A DNA stretch of 64,000 bases from Streptomyces phaeofaciens. Its GTDB lineage: Bacteria; Actinomycetota; Actinomycetes; Streptomycetales; Streptomycetaceae. The number at the start of each line of letters is the position of its first letter. Positions within the stretch are counted from its first letter, which is position 1. The translations under genes were made by a program, and so were the position numbers. Below are positions 33,505 through 42,126 of the stretch, piece by piece. The stretch spans positions 223,658 to 287,657 of the forward strand of contig NZ_BMSA01000009.1 of the NCBI RefSeq assembly GCF_014648915.1. Reading direction: 5' to 3'. Under the pieces are notes generated by a model that saw only the letters and a program-made list of their open reading frames with translations, was not told where the DNA came from and did no database searches.

Positions 33505-33512
<8 letters not shown>
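32733..33512 (-). CDS. FAD/NAD(P)-binding oxidoreductase, reductase partner of the molybdopterin protein
   Basis: 259-residue ferredoxin-NADP-reductase-type module. The FAD domain has QRHYSIASAPDDDGHIELTL (RxYS motif) and the NAD domain has LLVGAGSGVVPLMSMVRHHR and YVCGSNAFAEHASRLLV (nucleotide C-terminal motif). There is no 2Fe-2S ferredoxin domain, so it must hand electrons directly to, or accept them from, another protein. Its ATG (33512) lies 8 bp inside the end of the molybdopterin gene, marking a two-gene unit; the pair is common in actinomycetes. A short AT-poor gap follows to the Rv1733c-like gene. Confidence 0.9.
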
Positions 33513-34110
<598 letters not shown>

Positions 34111-34279
34111 GCTTCAACCGTACGGTGTCGTCCCGGGTGCTCCGTCCCTGGTCAGTGCCCCGATCATTGCGGCCGTATGAACACTGCGCCCGCCGGGGAA
34201 TAGGCGTCGCGCGCCGCGCCTTGGCGATCGGTGCCGGGGCCCGTGCCCCGGCGGCAGCGCGAGGAAAGCGAGGAAGCAG

Positions 34280-35206
34280 ATGCCCAAGGCGTACGTCTTC
34301 ACGCGGTACGGCGGACCGGAGACGGAGGCGCTCGTGGACGTGGACCGGCCGGTCCCCGGACCCGGTCAGCTCCTGGTCGCCGTCCGTGCGGCGGGCGTGA
34401 ACCCCGTCGACTGGAAACAGCGCACGGGCTACCGGCGCCCCGGCGAGAAGGGCGAGCGCGACTTCCCCGCCGTGCTCGGCAACGAGGTCTCCGGCGTGGT
34501 CGAGGAGGTCGGGGACGGCGTCGAGGGGTTCGCCGCCGGGGACGAGGTCTTCGGCAACACGGCCGCCGGGGGCTACGCCGAGTACGCCCTGCTGCCCGCC
34601 GCGGTGGCCGCGCACAAGCCGGCCGGAGTGTCCTTCGCCGACGCCGCCACGCTCCCGGTCGCCGCCGCGACCGCCTGGGACGGGGTGCGCCAGCTCGGCC
34701 TGCCCACCGGGGCGACCCTGCTGGTCACCGGCGCCGGCGGCGGGGTCGGCTCGGCGGTCGCGCAGATCGCGCGGGCCCTCGGGCTGCGGACCGTCGGCGT
34801 CGCGAGCGAGGCGAAGAAGGACTTCGTGGAGTCCCTCGGGGCGGTGCACGTCCCCTCCGGACCCGGATGGGACGAGCGGGCCCGGGCGGCCGCGCCCGAC
34901 GGCGTCGACGGGGTCTACGACCTGGTGGGCGGCGAGGTGCTGGCCCGCGCGGCCGAGCTGCTCGCCGACCGGACGAAGCTGATCACCGCGGGCTCCGCGC
35001 CCGAGGAGGTCGAGCGGCTCGGCGGCGCCCGGGTCGCGCGCGCCCGCACCGCGGCCGTCCTGGACGCGGTGGCCCGGCTGGTGGCCGACGGCGACCTGGA
35101 CCCGTACGTCACCCGCACCTTCCCGCTCGCGCGGGCCGGCGAGGCGCTGCGCGCCGTGGAGGACGGGCACGCCCGCGGCAAGGTCGTGATCGAGGTCGCG
35201 ATATGA
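34280..35206 (+). CDS. NADPH:quinone oxidoreductase-like protein (zinc-free MDR family)
   Basis: 308-residue medium-chain dehydrogenase/reductase of the quinone oxidoreductase type. It has the GroES-like start (MPKAYVFTRYGGPETEALVD, VRAAGVNPVDWKQRTGYRRP) and the nucleotide fold LLVTGAGGGVGSAVAQIARA. Zinc-ligand cysteines are missing, as expected. It reduces quinones or enones with NADPH. ATG 34280 follows GCGAGGAAGCAG. The stop overlaps the GNAT gene (ATGA), so the two form an operon, divergent from the molybdopterin gene. Confidence 0.9.
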   Translation: MPKAYVFTRYGGPETEALVDVDRPVPGPGQLLVAVRAAGVNPVDWKQRTGYRRPGEKGERDFPAVLGNEVSGVVEEVGDGVEGFAAGDEVFGNTAAGGYAEYALLPAAVAAHKPAGVSFADAATLPVAAATAWDGVRQLGLPTGATLLVTGAGGGVGSAVAQIARALGLRTVGVASEAKKDFVESLGAVHVPSGPGWDERARAAAPDGVDGVYDLVGGEVLARAAELLADRTKLITAGSAPEEVERLGGARVARARTAAVLDAVARLVADGDLDPYVTRTFPLARAGEALRAVEDGHARGKVVIEVAI

Positions 35207-35919
35207 GCGCCACCGGGCCCCGGCACATCCTGGACAACCCCGCCAGAGCCTCCCTCACCGGGCCGCACGCCCGGTTCGCCGAACGGCGTGGCCGCGTCCT
35301 GCGCTACCAGGTCGACGTCTCGCCCTGGCTCGCCCTGCCCGACGAACCGGACGCCGACGACTGGGCCGACCTCGCGGCGCTGGCCGGACCCGGCGCGGAG
35401 GTTCCGCTGCCCGGCTTCCGGGGCGAGATCCCCGCCGACTGGGAGATCACCTTCCGGGCCGAGGGCGTCCAGCTCGTCGACGACGGGCTGGACGCCGCCC
35501 CCGACCCGGAAGCGGTCCGCCTCGGCCCCGCCGACGTCCCCGAGATGCTCGACCTGGTGGCCCGCACCCGGCCCGGGCCCTTCGAGAACCGGACCGTCGA
35601 ACTCGGCACCTACCTGGGCATCCGCCACGGCGGCAGGCTCGTCGCCATGGCCGGCGAGCGGCTGCACCCGCCCGGCTGGACCGAGATCAGCGCGGTCTGC
35701 ACCGACCCCGCCGTGCGCGGCCAGGGCCTCGCGACCCGGCTGATCCTCGCCGTCGCCCACGGCATCCGCGAACGCGGCGAGACCCCCTTCCTGCACACCG
35801 GCGCCGCGAACACGGGCGCCATCCGCCTCTACGAGTCGCTGGGCTTTCGCCTGCGCCGCCGCACCGCGTTCCTCGCGGCGAGGGTGCCGGAACCCCGGGA
35901 AGCGGTCGCGGTGCCGTAG
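35203..35919 (+). CDS. GNAT family N-acetyltransferase (FR47-like)
   Basis: 238 residues. The N-terminal half (about 1-100) is an Asp/Pro-rich domain of the FR47/GCN5-like two-part kind. Residues 105-225 hold the acetyl-CoA fold, with motif A ISAVCTDPAVRGQGLATRLI (Q/RxxGxG/A) and motif B PFLHTGAANTGAIRLYESLG. The acyl acceptor is unknown. ATG 35203 overlaps the quinone reductase stop. It converges with marR, with 67 bp between. Confidence 0.88.
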   Translation: MSATGPRHILDNPARASLTGPHARFAERRGRVLRYQVDVSPWLALPDEPDADDWADLAALAGPGAEVPLPGFRGEIPADWEITFRAEGVQLVDDGLDAAPDPEAVRLGPADVPEMLDLVARTRPGPFENRTVELGTYLGIRHGGRLVAMAGERLHPPGWTEISAVCTDPAVRGQGLATRLILAVAHGIRERGETPFLHTGAANTGAIRLYESLGFRLRRRTAFLAARVPEPREAVAVP

Positions 35920-35986
35920 GCGGGGAGCTCCGACAACGGGGCGCGCCGGGCCGGTGCCACCGTGCGCGGCGTGCCCCGACCGGACC

Positions 35987-36442
35987 TCACCGGCGCGGCG
36001 GCCGCCCGGACACGGTGGTGCCGGCCCACGCGTTGTACCGCACCAGGTACTCCGCGAACCGCTCCAGATCCTCCGCGGGCCAGTCCGCCAGCCGCTCGCG
36101 GAAGGCGGTACGGCGGCTCTCGGTGACCTGGGCGAGGATGCGGCGGCCGGTGTCGGTGAGGTGCAGGACCTGGACGCGGTGGTCCTCGGGGTCGGGGCGG
36201 CGTTCGATCAGGGCGGCGCGCTCCAGCGCGGAGACCTGACGGCTCACCGTCGACTTGTCCAGGGCGTAGTGCGCGGCCAGGTCGGTGGCCCGGCACCCGC
36301 CGCTCTCCTCCAGATGCCCGAGGAGCGTGTACGACACCAGCGACAGCTCGGGATGCAGCCGCCCGGCCGAGGCGCGGGCCCGCCGGGCGAAGCTCGTCAT
36401 CTCCCGCTGGATGGTCTCCACGGCCTCGGCGCCTGCGTCCAC
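35987..36442 (-). CDS. MarR-family transcriptional regulator
   Basis: 151 residues with the MarR winged helix: SYTLLGHLEESGGCRATDLA, HYALDKSTVSRQVSALERAA and the wing LIERRPDPEDHRVQVLHLTD, all strongly family-like. Helices at both ends form the dimer interface. ATG 36442 follows GGTGAGGGAGATCC. Its promoter holds GTTGCATAGTACAAC (36464-36478), a typical MarR dyad, so autorepression is expected. No efflux pump or enzyme is divergent within a short distance; the PrmC-like gene is transcribed away from it. Confidence 0.92.
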   Translation of the reverse strand: MDAGAEAVETIQREMTSFARRARASAGRLHPELSLVSYTLLGHLEESGGCRATDLAAHYALDKSTVSRQVSALERAALIERRPDPEDHRVQVLHLTDTGRRILAQVTESRRTAFRERLADWPAEDLERFAEYLVRYNAWAGTTVSGRPPRR

Positions 36443-36463
36443 GGGATCTCCCTCACCTTCCTG

Positions 36464-36478
36464 GTTGCATAGTACAAC
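36464..36478. promoter_or_regulatory. MarR-type operator
   Basis: GTTGCATAGTACAAC, an imperfect dyad (TTG.A...T.CAA), lies 22 bp before the marR start, in the marR/PrmC-like divergent region. The same half-site GTTGCATA occurs again at 42064-42071 before fadH. Confidence 0.7.
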
Positions 36479-36666
36479 TCGGGCGGCGGGGGTGCGGTAG
36501 GGTGATCGCCCGGCCGTGGACGCCCCAGGCCGTGCGACATCGAGGAGGTGGGACCCATTACCGCTGTGTCAGGTCGGGTGCTCCCACCTCGGAACGGCGC
36601 GGACCGCCGTCCCTAGGCGACCGCATGAGCGCCCTTCGACTTCCCGAAAGGCCCTCGGCTCTCTCC

Positions 36667-37479
36667 ATGCCTCCCCTCACCCCCTCCGCGTCCTCCTTCC
36701 CCTCCGCCGCGTCCCGTGACGCCGTCGTCGAGGCGCTGCGCGCCGCCGGCTGCGTCTTCGCCGAGGACGAGGCGGAGCTGATCCTCGCCACCGCCCGGAC
36801 CCCCGGCGAACGCGCCACCATGGTGGCGCGCCGCGTCCAGGGGCTTCCGCTCGAACTCGTCCTCGGCTGGGCCGAGTTCCACGGGCTGCGCGTCACCGTC
36901 GCACCCGGCGTCTTCGTCCCCCGCCGCCGCACCGAGTTCCTCGTCGACCAGGCGCTCGCGCACGCGCCGCACGCCTCCGTCGTCGTGGACCTGTGCTGCG
37001 GCTCGGGCGCGGTCGGCGCTGCCCTCGCCGCGTCACTCGGCCCCGTCCACCTGCACGCGGCCGACATCGACCCGGCGGCGGTGCGCTGTGCCCGCGCCAA
37101 CATAGCCGCCCGCGGGGGACACGCCCACGAGGGCGACCTGTTCGACGCGCTCCCCGGCCGGCTGCGCGGCCGCGTGGACATCCTGGCCGCCAACGTGCCC
37201 TACGTCCCCACCGGGGAGGTCCCGCTGCTGCCGGTCGAGGCCCGTGACCACGAGCCGCTGACCGCCCTGGACGGCGGGGGCGACGGACTGGACGTGCTGC
37301 GCCGGGTCGCCGCCGAGGCCCGGAGCTGGCTGGCGCCCGGCGGAGTCCTCCTCGTCGAGACCAGCGAACGCCAGGCGCCCGACGCGCTCGAGGCGTTCAC
37401 CCGCGGCGGCCTGACGGCCGAGCTCGCCGCGGACGACGAGCTGTACGCCCACGTGGTGATCGGCACCAGGGTCAGGTAG
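36667..37479 (+). CDS. PrmC-like protein N5-glutamine / class I methyltransferase
   Basis: 270 residues from ATG 36667. The N-terminal helical domain (SRDAVVEALRAAGCVFAEDE, GLPLELVLGWAEFHGLRVTV) and the SAM fold (VVVDLCCGSGAVGAALAASL) match the HemK/PrmC family. The catalytic NPPY is NVPY here (ILAANVPYVPTGEVP), seen in some paralogues, so methylation of a release-factor glutamine is not certain. The housekeeping PrmC normally sits beside prfA, not here. Start choice is uncertain: ATG 36625 gives 14 more residues and neither has a good ribosome-binding site. The 3' end overlaps the convergent gene by 8 bp. Confidence 0.8.
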   Translation: MPPLTPSASSFPSAASRDAVVEALRAAGCVFAEDEAELILATARTPGERATMVARRVQGLPLELVLGWAEFHGLRVTVAPGVFVPRRRTEFLVDQALAHAPHASVVVDLCCGSGAVGAALAASLGPVHLHAADIDPAAVRCARANIAARGGHAHEGDLFDALPGRLRGRVDILAANVPYVPTGEVPLLPVEARDHEPLTALDGGGDGLDVLRRVAAEARSWLAPGGVLLVETSERQAPDALEAFTRGGLTAELAADDELYAHVVIGTRVR

Positions 37480-38170
37480 CGGACCCGCTGCCGGTGGGGT
37501 CGGGCGAGCGGTCGTCGTCCCGGCCCCACGGGCCGTGCCCGTGCCCCGGGCCGTCGCCGTGCGGGCCGTCGCCGTCCGGTCCGCGTCCGCCGCGCTCGCC
37601 CGGGGCGCCGGAGAACACCCGGTCGGCCGTGTACGTGTCACCGGAACGGGTACCGGCGATGTACACCGTGTCGCCCTTGGTCAGCGCGTCGGCGCCGGAG
37701 CCGGAGGCGATGTCCACCCGCACGGGCGTGTCCGGGTCCACGGTCCACGTCCACGAGGTGCCGTCCTCGCTCTTCAGGGTCACCCGGTCGCCGTCCGTCC
37801 TCTCGACCGTGCCGCGCTGCCAGACCCGGACGACCCACTCGCCGCTGTCGGGGTCCTTCACCGTCGTCTCGCCGTGCACGGCGTCGCCGCCGAAACGGAA
37901 CCAGGGGCCGCCGTGCCCGCCCCGCTCACCGGGGCCCTGCGACGAGGAGGAGGACGGGGAGGCGGAGGCGGGGCCGCCCGCGGGGCCGCCCGAGGCCGCC
38001 GCGTACGCGACCGTGCCGCCGAGGGCCAGCACGGCGACCGTCGTGGCCGCGATCACCGCCCGTCCGCGGGCCGACCGGCGCCGCCACAGCCTGCCCAGGG
38101 ACGCCCGGTCCGGTGCGTCACCGCCGTGCCCCGCGAGCACCTCGGTCTCTTCCGGCTGCTGCTCCTGCAT
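37472..38170 (-). CDS. Membrane-anchored protein with DUF5666-like beta domain, His/Gly-rich tail
   Basis: 232 residues. A cytoplasmic N-terminus of about 35 residues precedes one helix (AVIAATTVAVLALGGTVAYA), a Ser/Pro linker and an extracytoplasmic beta-rich domain (RVWQRGTVERTDGDRVTLKS, WTVDPDTPVRVDIASG) resembling DUF5666/OB-like domains. The C-terminus is Gly/His/Asp-rich (GPHGDGPGHGHGPWGRDDDR) and could bind metal. ATG 38170 follows GGAAGGGTGAGCC. Function unknown. It lies between the PrmC-like gene (convergent) and the SpoIIE phosphatase (same strand, upstream). Confidence 0.78.
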   Translation of the reverse strand: MQEQQPEETEVLAGHGGDAPDRASLGRLWRRRSARGRAVIAATTVAVLALGGTVAYAAASGGPAGGPASASPSSSSSQGPGERGGHGGPWFRFGGDAVHGETTVKDPDSGEWVVRVWQRGTVERTDGDRVTLKSEDGTSWTWTVDPDTPVRVDIASGSGADALTKGDTVYIAGTRSGDTYTADRVFSGAPGERGGRGPDGDGPHGDGPGHGHGPWGRDDDRSPDPTGSGSAT

Positions 38171-38284
38171 GACGGCTCACCCTTCCTCGGCCGACTGTCC
38201 CCGGTGCCACTCCTCCCTGTGATTGTCCGAGCCCGCCGCTAAGGATCGGGTAATGAATGCCTGTGAATTTTCGGGGTGCCGGTG

Positions 38285-40345
38285 TCAGCCGAGGGCCCGT
38301 GCCACCAGCAGGGCCACGTCGTCGTGGTTGTCGGGGTGGTGCAGCGAGCTGAGGAGCAGGTCGCAGACCTCCTCCAGCGGGCGGGACGGGTCGTCGAGGA
38401 GCGCGAGCATGGCGTCCAGCCGCTCGTCGAGGGAGTGCCGGCGGGTCTCCACCAGGCCGTCCGTGTACAGCACCAGCTGGTCGCCGGGCGCGAAGTCGAC
38501 CTCGGTGGTCGAGAACGCCACCCCGCCCACCCCCAGCGGCGCGCCCGTCGGCAGGTCCAGCAGCTCAGGGGGGTGCCCCGGGCGCAGCCGGGCGGGCGGC
38601 AGATGCCCCGCGTTGGCGATCCGGCACCGGCCCAGCCGGGGGTCGTGGACGGCGTACACACAGGTGGCGATGGAGTGGTCCAGGCCCTGGGTGATCCGGT
38701 CGAGGTGCTCCAGGAGCACCGCCGGGTCGAGGTTCAGGGAGGCCAGTGTGGTCGTCGCGGTGCGCAGCCGGCCCATCGTGGCGGCGGCGTCGATCCCGCT
38801 GCCCATCACATCGCCGACGACGAGCGCGGTCTTGCCGTCCTCCAGCGGGATGACGTCGAACCAGTCGCCGCCGACCTCGGTGGTGGCCCCGGCGGGCTGG
38901 TAGCGGGAGGCGACCTCCAGGCCGCCGGTCACCGGCGGATGGCTGGGCAGCAGGCTGCGCTGGAGGGTGAGCGCGGTGGTGCGGGCGTTCTGGTACCAGC
39001 GGGCGTTGTCGATCTGCACGGCCGCGCGGGCCGCCAGCTCCCGGGCGAGCAGCAGGTCGTCGCGGCCGAAGGGGAGCGGGTGGTGGATGCGTTTGAGGTC
39101 GAGGGCGCCGAGGACCTCGCCGCGGGCGATGAGCGGCACGGCCAGATAGGAGTGCACGCCGGCCCGGGCCAGCGCCTCGGCCGATTCGGGGGAGCGGGCG
39201 ATACGGGCGAAGTCGTCGGCCTTGACCTCCGCGACCAGGATCGGCCGGCCGGTGCGCACGCACTCGGTGACCAGCCGGTCCGGGCCGTAGTGGGCGACCT
39301 GTCCGGGCGGGTCGGCGGCCGCCAGGGCGTCGGGCGCGTTGTACGCCCGGACGGCCAGGGCCCGGATCACGGCCGCCTCGGCGGGCCCCAGGCTGGCGGG
39401 CCGGCCCGCCACCACCGCGTCCAGCAGGTCCACGGCGGCCACGTCGGCCAGCTCGGGCACGGCGACGTCGGCCAGTTCCCGGGCGGTGCGCTCCAGGTCC
39501 AGGGTGGTGCCGATGCGGGCCGAGGCGTCCGCGATCAGGGCGAGCCGACGGCGGGCCGCCTCGGCCTCTATGCCCGCCCGGTACTGGTCGGTGATGTCGA
39601 CGACCGAGGCGGCCACGCCCAGCACGGTGCCGCGGGCGTCCTCCAGCCGGTACAGCGACAGCGACCAGGCGTGGTCCTCGTCGGGGTCCGCCGGGGTACG
39701 GCCCATCGCCGAGTGGTCGACCAGGGGTGTCCCGGTGCGCAGCACCTCGCGCAGCGCCGCCTCCAGGGCGGTCGCGTCCACGTCCGGCAGCACCTCGCCG
39801 ACCCGGCGGCCGAGGTGCTCCTCGGCCGGCACCCCGTTGATCCGCTCCAGCGCGGGGTTCACCGAGACGTACCGCAGGTCCGTGTCCATGACGGCCAGGC
39901 CGATGGGGGACTGCGCGACCATCCGGGTCGACAGCGCCACGTCCCGCTCCAGCCGGCGCAGTGTCGACTGGTCCGCGGCGAGGCCCAGGGCGAAGACCTC
40001 GCCCCGGTCGTCGACCAGCCGCATGTTGCGGAACTCCACCAGCAGGGTGGTGCCGTCCTTGCGCCGGATGGGGAAGGCGCCCGCCCAGCTCTGGCCGGTC
40101 GCCATGACGTCCGCGAAGAGCTTCACGACCAGCTCGACGTGCCGTTCGTCGACCATGACCCGGGCCGCGAACCGCCCCAGCGCCTCCGGTGCCGTGTAGC
40201 CGAACAGCTCCTCGGCCATGGGGCTCCACAGCACGATGCGGCCCTCGGTGTCGAGTACCACCGAGGCCAGTCTCAGCACGTCCAGCAGCCCGCTGGGCCC
40301 CGTCGGGCCAGCGTTCTCGGCCGCCGACGATCCGGCTGCACTCAT
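38285..40345 (-). CDS. PAS-PAS-GAF-SpoIIE (PP2C) phosphatase
   Basis: 686 residues. PAS 1 spans about residues 15-130 (ASVVLDTEGRIVLWSPMAEE, LFGYTAPEALGRF). PAS 2 spans about 135-265 (GLAVMDTDLRYVSVNPALER). GAF spans about 280-445 (IADASARIGTTLDLERTARE ... SYLAVPLIARGEVLGALDLK). The SpoIIE/PP2C domain runs from 465 to the end (EVGGDWFDVIPLEDGKTALV, VGDVMGSGIDAAATMGRLRT, LVLYTDGLVETRRHSLDERL, HDDVALLVARALG) with the metal-binding Asp residues kept. There is no HATPase anti-sigma domain. Such proteins dephosphorylate anti-anti-sigma factors in response to redox, light or metabolites. ATG 40345 lies 11 nt from GGAGG; the frame is open further upstream but less plausible. No partner is adjacent. 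Confidence 0.92.
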   Translation of the reverse strand: MSAAGSSAAENAGPTGPSGLLDVLRLASVVLDTEGRIVLWSPMAEELFGYTAPEALGRFAARVMVDERHVELVVKLFADVMATGQSWAGAFPIRRKDGTTLLVEFRNMRLVDDRGEVFALGLAADQSTLRRLERDVALSTRMVAQSPIGLAVMDTDLRYVSVNPALERINGVPAEEHLGRRVGEVLPDVDATALEAALREVLRTGTPLVDHSAMGRTPADPDEDHAWSLSLYRLEDARGTVLGVAASVVDITDQYRAGIEAEAARRRLALIADASARIGTTLDLERTARELADVAVPELADVAAVDLLDAVVAGRPASLGPAEAAVIRALAVRAYNAPDALAAADPPGQVAHYGPDRLVTECVRTGRPILVAEVKADDFARIARSPESAEALARAGVHSYLAVPLIARGEVLGALDLKRIHHPLPFGRDDLLLARELAARAAVQIDNARWYQNARTTALTLQRSLLPSHPPVTGGLEVASRYQPAGATTEVGGDWFDVIPLEDGKTALVVGDVMGSGIDAAATMGRLRTATTTLASLNLDPAVLLEHLDRITQGLDHSIATCVYAVHDPRLGRCRIANAGHLPPARLRPGHPPELLDLPTGAPLGVGGVAFSTTEVDFAPGDQLVLYTDGLVETRRHSLDERLDAMLALLDDPSRPLEEVCDLLLSSLHHPDNHDDVALLVARALG

Positions 40346-40592
40346 GCCACGCACCGCCTCCGCACATCCACGCGGCACGCCGTTCCCCCGTGCCGACTCC
40401 CCCTGTTCTACCGTGCTCAACCCTTTTCTCCCACGCCTCGGGGCGCCCTTCTCCATGCTCCTCCAGTACGACGGCGACCGCTGTTCCCCTCAAGGCCCCC
40501 GCCGGTCCACCGAATTGGTCTGTACATGACTGGCGGTGGGGGCCAGACTGTCCGCCGGACGATTCCCCCACCGCCCCCCACCGAGGAGACCC

Positions 40593-41477
40593 ATGCCCCC
40601 ACGCCCCGACCGGCCTCGCCGGCACGCGGTCCGCACCACCCTCGTCGCCCTGGCCACCGCGGCCGCCACCGCCCTCGTCGCGGCCCAGCCCGCCGCGGCC
40701 GCCGACACCTGGACCGAGGTCGGCTCCGACCGCGCCGACCCGCTGACCGAGAGCCAGGGTCTGACCTCGGTCGAGGTCCCGGCGAACAGCGCCAACCGCT
40801 ACACCGGCATCGGCACCATCCCGCTCTCGGTGTCGACCCGGGGCTGGAACCACGTCGGCGACCCGGACGCCTCCTACGGCGGCTACTACGTCGAGCCGTA
40901 CCAGAGCGACTCGGGCACCGCGAAGATGTACCGGGTGCAGGCACCGGGCGGTGCCTGGTCGGAGTACGTCCACACGCTGGGCTCGGGCGAGGCGCTGAAC
41001 AACTCGTGGGTGGCGATCACCCCGGACAGCCGGTGGATGCTGTCGGGCGAGTGGGGCACCATGACCCGTTTCCAGGTCTTCCCCACCCCCGGCGCCAACG
41101 CGAGCACCTCGCCCTCGGCGAACCTGCCGCAGGTGTCGACCGTCCGCCTCGACCACGCCGTGCGTGACGTGCAGGGCTGCGACTTCACCGGCCCGACCAC
41201 CCTGCTCTGCTCCTCCGACGACCCGGCGGGCACCCTCTTCGGCATCACCAAGCCGCTCCTGAAGGTCGAGCTGTCCGCCGAGCCGAACGGCACCTCCGAC
41301 GTCACCGGCCATGTCACCGCCCTGCGCCAGCTCCCGCTGCGCAGCTCCTGCTCGGGCACCTTCGAGACGGAGGGCGTCGACTACGACCGCCGGACCGGCA
41401 CCCTGCGTGTGATCGTCGTCTCGCCCGGCTTCTGTGTGCTGACGGACAGCAAGACGTACCGCTTCACGCAGAGCTGA
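40593..41477 (+). CDS. Secreted protein of unknown function
   Basis: 294 residues. The signal peptide is basic (PRPDRPRRHAVR) then TTLVALATAAATALVAAQPA, cleaved near AAA-DTWTEV. The mature protein is Ser/Thr/Gly-rich with four Cys likely in two disulfides (VQGCDFTGPTTLLCSSDDP; SSCSGTFETEG and PGFCVLTDSKT). A beta-propeller or beta-rich fold is likely (repeated WV/W and SxD strands) but no family is recognised. ATG 40593 follows GAGGAGACCC. A strong terminator hairpin comes 22 bp after the stop. It stands as a single gene. Confidence 0.78.
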   Translation: MPPRPDRPRRHAVRTTLVALATAAATALVAAQPAAAADTWTEVGSDRADPLTESQGLTSVEVPANSANRYTGIGTIPLSVSTRGWNHVGDPDASYGGYYVEPYQSDSGTAKMYRVQAPGGAWSEYVHTLGSGEALNNSWVAITPDSRWMLSGEWGTMTRFQVFPTPGANASTSPSANLPQVSTVRLDHAVRDVQGCDFTGPTTLLCSSDDPAGTLFGITKPLLKVELSAEPNGTSDVTGHVTALRQLPLRSSCSGTFETEGVDYDRRTGTLRVIVVSPGFCVLTDSKTYRFTQS

Positions 41478-41498
41478 GCGACGGCCTCGCGCGGAGCC

Positions 41499-41528
41499 GG
41501 GCACCGGCTCCACGCGGAGCCGGTGCCC
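41499..41528 (+). terminator. Terminator hairpin after the secreted-protein gene
   Basis: Perfect 13-bp arms GGGCACCGGCTCC (41499-41511) and GGAGCCGGTGCCC (41516-41528) with a 4-nt loop. There is no T-run. Confidence 0.75.
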
Positions 41529-41638
41529 GGGGCGGGCTCGCGCTGGTCCCGGCCCGGCAGTGGTGCTTTTCTGGGGGTGTGGCGCGGTTCGTGGGGAACC
41601 CGTGGTACCGCGCCACCGCCAGGAGAGGAGCGACCACG

Positions 41639-42007
41639 ATGAACCGTGAGCGTCTGCACGAGGAACCCGTGTCACTGGAGATCAGCGGCTGTAGCAAGGA
41701 GGACGCCCGGATCGTGTTCGACGCGCTGTGCACGTGCTTCGAGTCGGACCGGCGCCCCGACGAGGTGCCGGAGCAGCTGCACGAGACCCGCCCGATGGTG
41801 TGGCTCGGCACGTTCGAGGTCACCGACTCCCACGCCTGCCCGCCGCCCGCCCGGCTCTCGGCCGCCGTGGAGGCGGACGCGCAGGGCGGCTACTGGGCGA
41901 TCGAGCGGCTGCGCTCCACGCTGGACTCCCTCTTCACGGTCCGCGACCTGACCTCGGCCTCCGGGGACCAGGAGCGGGAGCTGCATGTGCTGCTCGAGAG
42001 CAGGTGA
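41639..42007 (+). CDS. Small conserved-looking protein of unknown function
   Basis: 122 residues, soluble, acidic. It begins MNRERLHEEPVSLEISGCSK and has EDARIVFDALCTCFESDRRP, with three Cys in the first 35 residues. The C-terminal half (GGYWAIERLRSTLDSLFTVR, DQERELHVLLESR) is helical. No domain is recognised. Good codon use and the ribosome-binding site AGGAGAGGAG 6 nt before ATG 41639 support it as a real gene. It lies alone between a terminator and the fadH operator. Confidence 0.75.
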   Translation: MNRERLHEEPVSLEISGCSKEDARIVFDALCTCFESDRRPDEVPEQLHETRPMVWLGTFEVTDSHACPPPARLSAAVEADAQGGYWAIERLRSTLDSLFTVRDLTSASGDQERELHVLLESR

Positions 42008-42054
42008 GACCCGGCCGCGGCGGTGACCTGCGGCACAGTCCCCACCCCTGATTG

Positions 42055-42068
42055 TGCAACTAGTTGCA
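42055..42068. promoter_or_regulatory. Palindromic operator upstream of fadH-padR
   Basis: TGCAACTAGTTGCA is a perfect 14-bp palindrome 59 bp before fadH, flanked by TTG and TAA. It probably binds the PadR protein encoded by the second gene of this operon. It also contains the half-site GTTGCATA found at the MarR operator. Confidence 0.7.
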
Positions 42069-42126
42069 TAACCCGTGCGCGGTCCTCTAGAACTGAAGGC
42101 GACCAACGCCGCGCACGGAGGCCGCC

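Noticed and set aside
38285..40345. Possible histidine-kinase domain in the PAS/GAF/SpoIIE protein
   Set aside because: No N, G1 or G2 boxes are present. After GAF the sequence goes directly into the PP2C/SpoIIE fold, so it is a phosphatase only.
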